Of a stretch of 64,000 bases of DNA, positions 52,141 through 59,873 are shown in pieces. Numbering within the stretch: the stretch's first letter is position 1; every line of letters starts with the position of its first letter. Source of the DNA: JBBIJR01 sp037445875 (GTDB lineage Bacteria > CLD3 > SB21). The notes under the pieces are model-generated. The model was not told the origin of the DNA. It made no database searches and was given only the letters and a program-made list of their open reading frames with translations. A program made the position numbers and the translations under genes. The stretch lies in contig JBBIJR010000008.1 of the NCBI GenBank assembly GCA_037445875.1, forward strand, positions 4,627-68,626, in the 5' to 3' direction.

Positions 52141-52486
52141 CAGAATAACCGCCTACCTGCTGTCGCTGGCCAGCCTTCTTTCGGCAGTCTCAGTGAGCTG
52201 CGGTGTAGAAGCAGATCAATCCCGAATCGAAAAGGCCGTAATCCGGGTACCGTCCGCCGGCTGCGGTGAGTGTGCCGGAGCGATTCGGGACGCCGTGCTC
52301 AAACTGAAAGGGGTTACCTTCGTGGCCGTGGATCTCGATCGAAAGCTGACAACGATCGAGTTCATGTCGAACGGTCCGACGGTGACGGATCTTGAAACCG
52401 CCATAGCCGGTGCCGGTTACACAGCCAACAGCAGGCTGGCCGATTCGACCGCCTACCGTCTCCTGCCGGATTGCTGCAGGAAATAG
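52121..52486 (+). CDS. Exported heavy-metal-associated (HMA) domain protein with non-standard start
   Basis: The last 80 residues form an HMA ferredoxin-like domain with metal-binding motif AGCGECAGAIRDAVLKLKGV and the strand FVAVDLDRKLTTIEF, similar to MerP/CopZ. The C-terminus adds a CC pair (PDCCRK). In the same frame upstream lies a typical signal sequence: TQRRNR then ITAYLLSLASLLSAVSVSCG, perhaps a lipoprotein with Cys near position 26. The signal has no ATG, GTG or TTG in front within a plausible distance. The best start is CTG 52121, behind AAAGAAG; GTG at 52193 would remove the signal. The product is about 121 residues. It probably binds a transition metal in the periplasm. Confidence 0.65.
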   Translation: MKTQRRNRITAYLLSLASLLSAVSVSCGVEADQSRIEKAVIRVPSAGCGECAGAIRDAVLKLKGVTFVAVDLDRKLTTIEFMSNGPTVTDLETAIAGAGYTANSRLADSTAYRLLPDCCRK

Positions 52487-52545
52487 CCCAATCACCAACC
52501 GGTGTCGTCCTCGAGAATGCTCAGCGGTCTTCTCTTTTGTTAACC

Positions 52546-53895
52546 ATGAAGAACCTCATCGAAACATTCTTCGAGACCTATGATGCTCAAATACGGGAGC
52601 AGGGTTCCCTTCTTGAAGTAAGCTTGCCTGACGTTCTGCGTGAAGCATTCGGCCAGGATACGCTGCGACTGGTATTTCGTCCGGAAGATGTGGATGAGTC
52701 GGCGGAACTCGTCACACACGGTGGCTACGTATTAAGTACGATTCATTCGTTTCTCCAGGATCGAGGCGTCAAGGTTGTCAGCCTGCTCAAAGAGCGGTTT
52801 CATCCGGACAACAATTCCTTACTCGAGCAGTTGACCGTGGAAAACGGAACGATCCGCGAAGTCACCACGAGAAGAATGAAAACTGTCGACGCCCTGTTCA
52901 ATTTCAAATGTACGTTCCTCTCCGACGAGAAGTCGGAGCGCTTGGTGGGTGTAGGAGTGGATGAGCGGGGCACGGTTTTTGACGTCGGCGACTATTATAC
53001 GCCCCAGACCCTTGCCGATCTCGAGTCCCTGCCGCGCAAGGGCAGAGTAGAACTGACTCGGCGTCAACTGGAGGGTCGATTCCGGGAGGCACTGCGGTTC
53101 GTATCCGAAGAAGCACGAGTACACGGGCGGGAATTGCTCAACGACATCCTGAAGCGTCTTCATCGAAACGTTTCGCGCCTCAAGGGTTACTACGGCGCCC
53201 AAGTCGAAGAACTGCACCGGAATCAGCCTACGTATGAGGAAAAGCGATTGTCGATCGAGCGAGAGTACGACCACAAGCTGAGGGAAGAGATCGACAACCA
53301 CAAGCTCCGGATTATTCTCAAGCTGATAAGTTATCAGATCGTCGAACGATCAGAAATCGAGGTATCCTGGCACGCTCTCCACCGCAGGGGACATCCTCGT
53401 TTCGACCACCAATCGCTGTTCGATTGCTACACGGGTATACTGGACCACGGATCCTGCCCTTCGTGCCACCGTGTTCTCGAACAGATTGTCCTGACGGACG
53501 ACGACCGGATCGGATGCCATCGCTGTGTTTTTCGGTGTAAAACGTGCCGGTCCGTGTATTCTGAAGCCCAGGGAGGTTCCCTGTGCGCGGTATGCGGCGA
53601 TCGTTCCTGCGGCCACTGCGGCGAACGGTGCGAGCAGTGCGGTGCCGAGGTATGTTCGCTGCACAGCGGTTCCTGCGACGTTGGGGGCGAGGTTCTTTGC
53701 AGTACCTGTCTCAAGGCCTGCATCGATTGCGGCCGTCGGCTGTGTTCCGATCACGCATTTGTCTGCGCCGGTACCGGTCAAGTCACGTGTTTTGAGCACA
53801 AGATCATTTGCCCACGCTGCAGGAGCGTTTACTCTTCCCGATATGTCGATGGATTGAAGGAGAAACGGTGCCCGCAGTGCGCCTCGCCGGTCTAA
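52546..53895 (+). CDS. Unknown protein with coiled-coil core and cysteine-rich zinc-ribbon tail
   Basis: I do not recognise this 449-residue protein. It starts at ATG 52546 (MKNLIETFFETYDAQ). Residues 1-150 look like a mixed alpha/beta domain with LVTHGGYVLSTIHSFLQDRG and FLSDEKSERLVGVGVDERG. Residues about 175-285 are strongly helical and charged (RRQLEGRFREALRFVSEEAR, EEKRLSIEREYDHKLREEI), probably coiled coil. The last 157 residues contain 26 cysteines in repeated CxxC pairs (CPSC, CHRC, CKTC, CAVC, CGHC, CEQC, CSTC, CIDC, CPRC, CPQC), i.e. several zinc ribbons. There is no signal peptide, so it is cytoplasmic. Nucleic-acid or protein binding is a guess. It follows the HMA gene by 59 bases. 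Confidence 0.8.
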   Translation: MKNLIETFFETYDAQIREQGSLLEVSLPDVLREAFGQDTLRLVFRPEDVDESAELVTHGGYVLSTIHSFLQDRGVKVVSLLKERFHPDNNSLLEQLTVENGTIREVTTRRMKTVDALFNFKCTFLSDEKSERLVGVGVDERGTVFDVGDYYTPQTLADLESLPRKGRVELTRRQLEGRFREALRFVSEEARVHGRELLNDILKRLHRNVSRLKGYYGAQVEELHRNQPTYEEKRLSIEREYDHKLREEIDNHKLRIILKLISYQIVERSEIEVSWHALHRRGHPRFDHQSLFDCYTGILDHGSCPSCHRVLEQIVLTDDDRIGCHRCVFRCKTCRSVYSEAQGGSLCAVCGDRSCGHCGERCEQCGAEVCSLHSGSCDVGGEVLCSTCLKACIDCGRRLCSDHAFVCAGTGQVTCFEHKIICPRCRSVYSSRYVDGLKEKRCPQCASPV

Positions 53896-53925
53896 CAACA
53901 CAAAGGGCATCCCGACGGGATGCCC
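53896..53925 (-). terminator. Hairpin between convergent genes, terminator of the HesB-type gene
   Basis: A perfect 9-bp stem GGGCATCCC/GGGATGCCC with a 3-base loop lies between the two stop codons. On the minus strand it is followed by TTTGTGTTG, a weak U-tract; on the plus strand no T-run follows. It may end transcripts from both sides. Confidence 0.7.
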
Positions 53926-53954
53926 TGAGCCAAACAAAACGCGACGATTCAGAC

Positions 53955-54314
53955 TTATACGGAGAAGGAACTGCCGCAGCCGCAGGTGCGGGTGGCATTC
54001 GGGTTATTGAATACGAATCCCCGACCGTTCAGCCCATCGTGGAAATCGAGGGTCACGCCCTTCAGATACAGGATACTCTTATAGTCCACAACGACTTTCA
54101 CCTCCCCAAACTTGAAGCTCAGATCGCTTTCCCCGACATGCTCGTCAAAGGCCAACGAGTAGGAAAATCCGGAGCACCCGCCGCCCTGTATTCCGACCCG
54201 CAACACATAATGATCGGGAATATTCTGCTCCTTCCGGATAGCAATGATTTCTTTCTTTGCGCTCTCCGTCAGCCGTATATCCTGCTGCTCCACCTCTTGA
54301 ACGTCCTGAGCCAT
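53955..54314 (-). CDS. erpA: Iron-sulfur cluster carrier of the IscA/ErpA/HesB family
   Basis: This 119-residue A-type carrier hands Fe-S clusters to target enzymes. It has all three conserved cysteines: one in GIQGGGCSGFSYSLAF and two in the TCGCGSSF end. The core DYKSILYLKGVTLDFHDGLNGRGFVFNNPNA is typical. The name erpA is chosen by similarity of the GGGCSG and GFVFNNPNA forms; IscA and SufA are close relatives and no isc/suf genes are adjacent. It has its own promoter, divergent from rpmE. Confidence 0.9.
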   Translation of the reverse strand: MAQDVQEVEQQDIRLTESAKKEIIAIRKEQNIPDHYVLRVGIQGGGCSGFSYSLAFDEHVGESDLSFKFGEVKVVVDYKSILYLKGVTLDFHDGLNGRGFVFNNPNATRTCGCGSSFSV

Positions 54315-54372
54315 CTATGCCTCCTTGCCTATGGTCTATCGTGTATTCTTTGTTGCCAACCCATCCACAGCT

Positions 54373-54401
54373 AAAATATTCCCACAGACCCTAAAAAGCA
54401 A
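54373..54401 (-). promoter_or_regulatory. Predicted promoter of the HesB/ErpA-type gene
   Basis: On the minus strand TTGCTT (54401-54396) and TATTTT (54378-54373) are 17 bases apart, 59 bases before the gene. Confidence 0.65.
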
Positions 54402-54417
54402 GGTGAAAAAATAGTAG

Positions 54418-54446
54418 TTGCGTTTAGAGCGGCCGTTTTGTATAAT
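54418..54446 (+). promoter_or_regulatory. Predicted rpmE promoter
   Basis: TTGCGT (54418-54423) and TATAAT (54441-54446) are 17 bases apart. Among the promoters found here this is the one with the standard TATAAT box. Confidence 0.7.
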
Positions 54447-54501
54447 TCACGCCCGATGAGATCAAACCGCCACTCAAGAGCCAATTGACGCAAGGGTCAT
54501 C

Positions 54502-54723
54502 ATGAAAAAAGGTGTACATCCCGATTATCCCATGTCCACGGTAACCTGTTCATGCGGGAATACGTTCCAGACGCGTTCGACGATCGGCGATATCAAAGTG
54601 GAGATTTGCTCCAACTGCCACCCGTTCTTCACGGGCACGCAGAAACTGATTGATACGGCCGGTCGCGTCGAAAAGTACAACAAGAAATTCGCCAAGTTCA
54701 AAGAATCCAAGTCTCAAGCTTAA
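54502..54723 (+). CDS. rpmE: 50S ribosomal protein L31, zinc-binding form
   Basis: The 73-residue protein starts MKKGVHPDYP and has the cysteine set of zinc-containing L31: CSCGNTFQTRS and ICSNCHPFFTG. The lysine-rich end (GRVEKYNKKFAKFK) is normal. It binds the large subunit and helps bridge to the small one. Its own promoter lies 56 bases upstream. It is followed by a hairpin and then prfA, a common order in bacteria. Confidence 0.96.
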   Translation: MKKGVHPDYPMSTVTCSCGNTFQTRSTIGDIKVEICSNCHPFFTGTQKLIDTAGRVEKYNKKFAKFKESKSQA

Positions 54724-54740
54724 CAACTTTCCTCCACAGA

Positions 54741-54782
54741 AGGAATGTGTGACCGAGCGATCGGACCGCATTCCTTTTTTTG
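54741..54782 (+). terminator. Terminator between rpmE and prfA
   Basis: An outer stem GGAATG/CATTCC and an inner stem CCGA/TCGG with loop GCGA are followed by seven T residues. The hairpin ends 13 bases before the prfA ATG, so prfA expression from the rpmE promoter requires read-through. Confidence 0.75.
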
Positions 54783-54794
54783 TTCTTGTTTCTC

Positions 54795-55868
54795 ATGATC
54801 GATCAACTGGAACGCCTCACGACCCGGTTTCATGAAGTGACAGACCTCCTTTCCCGACCGGAGACGATGACGGATCAGAATCGTCTCCGTGCGCTTTACA
54901 AGGAACGTGCGGCCCTGGAGGAGATCGTGTCCAAGTACGAACAGTTCCGGAAACTCCGGTCGGACGCGGAAGGGGCCCGTGAGATCGTTCGACAGACGTC
55001 GGACCCGGACCTCAAGGAAATGGCCAGAGAGGAGGTTGACCGCCTCGAGACGAAGCTCCGAGACGCAGAGAAAGCGCTGAAAGTTCTGCTTATTCCCAAG
55101 GACCCACACGACCGAGGTGGCTGTATCATGGAGATTCGCGCGGGCACCGGCGGGGACGAGGCCGGCATTTTTGCCGGCGATCTATTTGGCATGTACCGGT
55201 CGTACATCGAACGTCGCAACTGGCGCATGGCTGTCATCGAACTTACCGAGGCCAACCAGGGAGGCTTCAAGGAGATCATCTTCGAAGTAGAGGGGCCGGA
55301 CGCCTATGGAACGCTCAAGTTTGAGAGCGGCACCCACCGGGTGCAGCGCGTACCGAAGACCGAGACCCAGGGCCGCATCCACACGTCTGCCGCCACCGTT
55401 GCCGTCCTTCCCGTGATCGAAGAAGTGGACAAGGACATTGAGGTGCAGCCCAACGAGATCCGGATTGACATCTACCGTTCGGGCGGAAAGGGCGGTCAGA
55501 ACGTCAATAAGGTTGAAACAGCCGTCCGCATTACCCATCTGCCGACCGGGATCGTGGTCCAGTGTCAGGAAGAGCGCTCCCAGTTGAAAAACCGGGAAAA
55601 GGCCATGAAGGTGCTCAAGGGGAGGCTGTATGAACTCCGTAAGCAGGAACAAGAATCCAAGATCGCACGGCAGCGACGATCGATGGTCGGAAGCGGAGAT
55701 AGGAGCGAAAAGATTCGCACGTACAATTACCCGCAAAATCGGTTGACCGACCACCGTATCGGGCTCACCTTGTATGATCTGGAAAGCGTCTTGGAGGGAA
55801 AGCTCGACGAGATCATTGAAAAACTCCAACTGGCCGAGAACGAGAACCTCCTTAAAGAGGCGTCATGA
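54795..55868 (+). CDS. prfA: Peptide chain release factor 1
   Basis: RF1 releases the peptide at UAG and UAA stop codons. The 357-residue product has the helical N-terminal domain, MEIRAGTGGDEAGIFAGDL, the codon-reading PxT tripeptide within RVPKTETQGRIHTSAA (Pro-Lys-Thr) and the catalytic GGQ in SGGKGGQNVNKVETAVR. The PxT form and the order after rpmE separate it from RF2, which has SPF. ATG 54795 has no clear ribosome site; the preceding bases are the terminator's T-run. No prmC follows; the next gene is convergent with 1 base between stops. Confidence 0.95.
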   Translation: MIDQLERLTTRFHEVTDLLSRPETMTDQNRLRALYKERAALEEIVSKYEQFRKLRSDAEGAREIVRQTSDPDLKEMAREEVDRLETKLRDAEKALKVLLIPKDPHDRGGCIMEIRAGTGGDEAGIFAGDLFGMYRSYIERRNWRMAVIELTEANQGGFKEIIFEVEGPDAYGTLKFESGTHRVQRVPKTETQGRIHTSAATVAVLPVIEEVDKDIEVQPNEIRIDIYRSGGKGGQNVNKVETAVRITHLPTGIVVQCQEERSQLKNREKAMKVLKGRLYELRKQEQESKIARQRRSMVGSGDRSEKIRTYNYPQNRLTDHRIGLTLYDLESVLEGKLDEIIEKLQLAENENLLKEAS

Positions 55869-55869
55869 G

Positions 55870-56385
55870 CTATCTCCAGCCTGCGGCTGACGTCGCCAGC
55901 CGACTCAGCAGCGGTTGGTGCACCAGGTAAACCCGCGGGTCGTCCGGATAGCGGAGGTACTCCCGTGTGTAGTCCGACGATCTCCCGACCCATATTACTC
56001 CCAGCACCGCCTCCCCCGCTCTCAATTCCAAGCGTACGGCCTGTCCCTCGGCGACGTTATAACGACCGTACTTTGCCGTGTCTTCGGTCACATGGCTTTC
56101 CCTCCCCCCTCCGACGACATCCTTGAAAAACGCCGCTATCCGGGATTTGCCCGCTGTTCCCGTGTCGGGCGGAGCGAAAAACCACGTCGTATCCCGCTTC
56201 ATCAGTGTCACCGAGGAACTCTTGCCTGAGACGGTGAATTCCGTGACTCGATCAACGTCTACCTCGAATATCGGCTCGACGCTCAGTTCCACTTCCTTCT
56301 GACGGAATTGCGTGTAGACGAGCAACAGAACCAGAACGCCGAAGACGACGAGGTAAATCGTCCAGCCTTTCTTCGCATCAGCCAT
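55870..56385 (-). CDS. DUF4340-like membrane-anchored protein
   Basis: This 171-residue protein has one N-terminal membrane helix (IYLVVFGVLVLLLVYTQF) and an outside domain with VTEFTVSGKSSSVTLMKRDTTWFF, the pattern of DUF4340 proteins. It is shorter than many family members. It overlaps the end of the GldG-like gene by 8 bases and is the last gene of the ABC operon, a neighbourhood where DUF4340 proteins are usually found. Its role is unknown; it probably works with the GldG-like subunit at the periplasmic face. Confidence 0.8.
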   Translation of the reverse strand: MADAKKGWTIYLVVFGVLVLLLVYTQFRQKEVELSVEPIFEVDVDRVTEFTVSGKSSSVTLMKRDTTWFFAPPDTGTAGKSRIAAFFKDVVGGGRESHVTEDTAKYGRYNVAEGQAVRLELRAGEAVLGVIWVGRSSDYTREYLRYPDDPRVYLVHQPLLSRLATSAAGWR

Positions 56386-57934
56386 ATCGATGCTCCAGTT
56401 TTCTTCTTCGTATACGGTTCATCCGCCAACGCAGCAGGCCGGCCCCGATGATAACGGCGACGGGCGTCACCATGTTGAGCCACTTGACGGTTCTGCGGCT
56501 CACCTCGGAGAGGGGATCGAGCGGTCGTTCCGTAATCTTTCGGGACCTCAGACCGATGAGTTCCGCGTCGTCGCTCAGATAATCGACGACGTTCAGTATG
56601 AAGTCAGTGTTCTCCGGTATGCCGCCCGCGCGTTGGTCGTTGAAGAACTGATTATCCGTGATGATGACGATCTTAGCCTCAGCGGAGGCTGCCATAAACC
56701 CGGCCCGCTGAGCATATACGGCACTGTCTTTAAAGAAACTGTGTATCGGTCCTTCGATCAATGCCGCCAGGGTCTTTGTGCCAAAGGGAAACACCTTCAT
56801 CATCGGATTCTGGGACGGATGAATCTGGTACATCGGACCCTGCAATACTCCCGTTCGATCGGAGGTGTAAGCCAGCGGTACAAAATGGTCCGAGACCGTT
56901 GAAGCAGGCTGGACTTCATTGACAAAAAACAGCCTCAGCGCGCTCATGTCTTTTGTAAGAGGATGCTCCCGGTTGAATTTCTGAATGACCGGAAACAGCG
57001 GGTAGTCGACGGCATTGCGGATGACAAAGAACCCCTGTTGGCTCTGCATCTGAATCTGGCCGCAGGACTGGTCCGTGAGCAGACCGTTCTCTATCCGGAT
57101 GCCGTAGTTTTCGAGCAGAGAGAAGATATTCGACCGGATATCAAATGCAAAACCCTGCTGAAACATGTCCCTCACGCGGCCTTGACCAATGAACAGGCGA
57201 CCTCCACGCATCAGGAACTGGTCCAGATGGAAGAGCTCGTCCTGATCTAGTGAATCCACGGCTCCGTTCATGAGAACGGTCCGAATGTCTTCAGGAAACT
57301 CATTCTTAAGGGAAACCGTTCGCACCGTATAGATCTGTTCCAGAAACTGGCGCAGGCGGTCGGTAGAAACGTCCCGGTCCTCGGATGAAACGATTCCGAT
57401 CGTCTTGAGATTGGTCGACGTGATCTTCTTGATTGTCGCCGTCAGGTTGTATTCGAGTCCCTCCGTGGACTGGATGACAGGAATAGACTCCCGTCTATCC
57501 TCGTACAGGAAGACCATCCCCATATAGACCGTCTTGATCTCCAGTTTGTCGTCCTCCACGGCCTGCATTTGAACGGGCGGGATATCGTACGTTTGCGCCT
57601 GCTGTTGCGCCTTCTCGTCCTTGTCAGGATTCACGAACTCGAAACGGAAACGACCGTCCGAGTACGCCTGGTATTCCTCGAGCATATCCTGCAGATATCG
57701 TCTCGAATTGGCCAAGGTACCCGGAATGTCGGAAGAGAAGAACACGCGTGCTACCAGCTGATCGTCCAGCTTGCCAATGACGTCCTTGCTGGATTCCGAC
57801 AGAGAGTACATCTGCCCTTCCGAGACGTCGATGCGCACAAACAGCGTACGAGCCACAACGTTGAGCAGTATGACAATCCCGCATAGGAGAACGATGTAGT
57901 TGAGCAATTGACCGCGGTTCGAGATTCTCAACAT
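56378..57934 (-). CDS. gldG: GldG-like ABC transporter accessory protein
   Basis: This 518-residue protein has an N-terminal membrane helix (LLNYIVLLCGIVILLNVVA), a large periplasmic region and a C-terminal helix (VTPVAVIIGAGLLRW) with a basic tail. The start RIDVSEGQMYSLSESSKDVIGKLDDQLVARVFFSSDIPG is the typical opening of the GldG/ABC-type uncharacterised transport family (IFT52-like fold). It includes EYNLTATIKKIT, the NGAVDSLDQDELFHLDQFLMRGG-like segment and a GldG-type end. It starts 4 bases after the permease. Proteins like this support gliding in Flavobacterium; in other phyla the exported substrate is unknown. Confidence 0.88.
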   Translation of the reverse strand: MLRISNRGQLLNYIVLLCGIVILLNVVARTLFVRIDVSEGQMYSLSESSKDVIGKLDDQLVARVFFSSDIPGTLANSRRYLQDMLEEYQAYSDGRFRFEFVNPDKDEKAQQQAQTYDIPPVQMQAVEDDKLEIKTVYMGMVFLYEDRRESIPVIQSTEGLEYNLTATIKKITSTNLKTIGIVSSEDRDVSTDRLRQFLEQIYTVRTVSLKNEFPEDIRTVLMNGAVDSLDQDELFHLDQFLMRGGRLFIGQGRVRDMFQQGFAFDIRSNIFSLLENYGIRIENGLLTDQSCGQIQMQSQQGFFVIRNAVDYPLFPVIQKFNREHPLTKDMSALRLFFVNEVQPASTVSDHFVPLAYTSDRTGVLQGPMYQIHPSQNPMMKVFPFGTKTLAALIEGPIHSFFKDSAVYAQRAGFMAASAEAKIVIITDNQFFNDQRAGGIPENTDFILNVVDYLSDDAELIGLRSRKITERPLDPLSEVSRRTVKWLNMVTPVAVIIGAGLLRWRMNRIRRRKLEHRYG

Positions 57935-57938
57935 GGGA

Positions 57939-58652
57939 TCATCTCCATTTTCGGGTTTCGAGGACGCGAACGCTGAGCAGGAGGAATGTGGCCGCTCCCG
58001 ACACGAAGTAAATCACGTCCCGGGAATCGATTACGCCCCGGGCCATGTTATCGAAGTGGTAGTCCACGCTGGCGTACTGAAGCCATGCGTTCATAAACAC
58101 AGGAAAAAAGACCAGGGCCTTTTCCAGAATGAAGAAAACAAACACGACGGCAAACGCGATCAGAAAGGCGCTGATCTGATTGGAGGTAAGGGAACTGGCC
58201 CACACGCCGACGGACGTGTACAGACCTCCCAGCAGTATAAGTCCAAGGTATCCGGACAGCAGCGCTCCTACATCCACTTTGTTACCGACCAGCAGCAGCG
58301 TGATAAAGTGAACAGCCGTCAAACTCAATGCAGCCGTGATGAGAGTCATGGCGGCGAGGAACTTACCGAGGACGATATGATGGTCCTCCACCGGTAAGGT
58401 GAACAGCAGTTCGATGGTGCCGGCATGTCGTTCCCGGGCAATCAGCCCCATTGTGATGGCTGGAATGAAGAAAACGAAGACGATCGGAGCAACTTCAAAC
58501 AGACCCCGCAAATCCGACTGGTTCATCAAAAAAAAAGTGCTCGTGAACATCCATGCCGTGATGAGGGAAAAAACGGTCAGAACAATATAGGCGACCGGAC
58601 TGTTGAAGAACGAAGCGAGTTCGCGCTTGAGCACCGACAGGACCTTACGCAC
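57939..58652 (-). CDS. gldF: ABC-2 type permease, GldF-like
   Basis: This 237-residue protein has six predicted membrane helices, for example SPVAYIVLTVFSLITAWMF, IVFVFFIPAITMGLI and ISAFLIAFAVVFVFFI. The cytoplasmic loop ARERHAGTIELLFTLPVED is the hallmark of ABC-2/GldF-type permeases. I chose GTG 58652 because AGGAGG lies 8 bases upstream; this start overlaps the ATPase gene by 8 bases. It forms the channel for the ATPase at 58645-59592. A NosY-like copper-related role is possible for relatives, but no nos genes are present. Confidence 0.88.
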   Translation of the reverse strand: MRKVLSVLKRELASFFNSPVAYIVLTVFSLITAWMFTSTFFLMNQSDLRGLFEVAPIVFVFFIPAITMGLIARERHAGTIELLFTLPVEDHHIVLGKFLAAMTLITAALSLTAVHFITLLLVGNKVDVGALLSGYLGLILLGGLYTSVGVWASSLTSNQISAFLIAFAVVFVFFILEKALVFFPVFMNAWLQYASVDYHFDNMARGVIDSRDVIYFVSGAATFLLLSVRVLETRKWR

Positions 58653-59592
58653 GGCCGGTACCTCCTTCCACGGTGAGGACACGGAAAACGTCCTCGAGGC
58701 TCACTTTGTGGCGGCTCATCTCGACGATACACCAGCCGCTTTTCACGGCATAATCGAACAAGGACGGCCGAGGGTCAATGGTGTTGGGAAACTCCATCTT
58801 GACCAACCAGACCTGGCCCTGCAAAACGCTTTCGGTAACGGTCACCTGGCTCACATGGGCGGGTAGCGCCCTGATCGTTTCTTCGGTGGCCTTGAGCAAC
58901 TCCATTGTGAGCACGGTCTTGCCTTTGAAACCCGTCATCAATTCCTGAGTGGTTCCCTGTGCCACGATCTGCCCTTTGTTGATGATAATCATACGATCCG
59001 CTGTAGCCTGCACTTCCTGCAGAATATGCGTGGACATGATCAGTGTCTTTCGTCGCCCGAGGTTTCTGATGAGCTCCCGAATCTCGATAATCTGGTTTGG
59101 ATCCAGCCCGCTGGTCGGTTCATCCAATATGACAATGCGGGGATCGTGGAAGATAGCTTGCGCCAGACCCACCCGCTGACGGTAACCCTTGGACAACTCC
59201 CCGATCGTCTTGTGGATCACGCCTTCAAGGCCGCACAAGTCTGCGACTTCCTCGAGGCGGCCGTCAAATCTGCCGCGGTCGAGCGCGCGAGCTTCGGAAA
59301 TGAACCTGAGGAAATCGTAGACCGTCATTTCCGGATACAGCGGATTCTGTTCTGGAAGATACCCGATCTTCGAGCGCACTTCCATGGAATAGCGCGTCAC
59401 GTCTTGATCGTCGACAAAGACCCGGCCGGACGTTGGAGCAAGATACGACGTGATGATCCTCAGCGTGGTGGATTTCCCTGCACCGTTGGGACCCAGAAAT
59501 CCGAGGACTTCCCCGTCCTTCACCTCGAAGTTGATCGCACTCAGCGCCCGGACTTCCCCGTAATCCTTCGTCAGGTTTTCGATCCGAATCAT
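58645..59592 (-). CDS. gldA: ABC transporter ATPase, GldA-like
   Basis: This 315-residue ATPase has Walker A GPNGAGKSTTLRI, Q-loop YLPEQNPLYPEMTV, signature LSKGYRQRVGLAQA, Walker B IVILDEPTSGLDPNQI and the switch histidine in MSTHILQEV. The YxPEQNPLYP form is typical of GldA and related exporters. The last 90 residues form a small regulatory domain. ATG 59592 has AGGAGG 9 bases upstream. It is the first gene of a four-gene operon (ATPase, permease, GldG-like, DUF4340) with promoter at 59626-59654. Confidence 0.92.
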   Translation of the reverse strand: MIRIENLTKDYGEVRALSAINFEVKDGEVLGFLGPNGAGKSTTLRIITSYLAPTSGRVFVDDQDVTRYSMEVRSKIGYLPEQNPLYPEMTVYDFLRFISEARALDRGRFDGRLEEVADLCGLEGVIHKTIGELSKGYRQRVGLAQAIFHDPRIVILDEPTSGLDPNQIIEIRELIRNLGRRKTLIMSTHILQEVQATADRMIIINKGQIVAQGTTQELMTGFKGKTVLTMELLKATEETIRALPAHVSQVTVTESVLQGQVWLVKMEFPNTIDPRPSLFDYAVKSGWCIVEMSRHKVSLEDVFRVLTVEGGTGRA

Positions 59593-59625
59593 TAGCAATA
59601 GCCTCCTGTTTCAAAAAAACGGCTA

Positions 59626-59654
59626 AAAATAGTCAGTCGAGCGCAATTTGTCAA
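59626..59654 (-). promoter_or_regulatory. Predicted promoter of the Gld-like ABC operon
   Basis: On the minus strand TTGACA (59654-59649) and TATTTT (59631-59626) are 17 bases apart, 34 bases before the ATPase start. Confidence 0.7.
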
Positions 59655-59873
59655 TGGTCAGCATTGCAGTCGGAAAATCCCCAACTATGGCAATTCTCCA
59701 GACCGAGCACTGGCGGTTACAGCAACGGATCGTCCCTAACTCGTTGATATCATAGCGCGGCCCACGGGATGCGGCTTCGGCATGGAGATTGTCTTAAGCA
59801 GCAGCGTTGGATAACCATGAACCTGAGCGAATAGCTCATAACATTAACCCAACCTCACCAAAGGAGAACAGAA

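Noticed and set aside
59680..59873. Sigma-54 promoter of the pilin gene
   Set aside because: The closest match (near 59777-59794) has GG followed after 10 bases by GT instead of the required GC, so it fails the key position.
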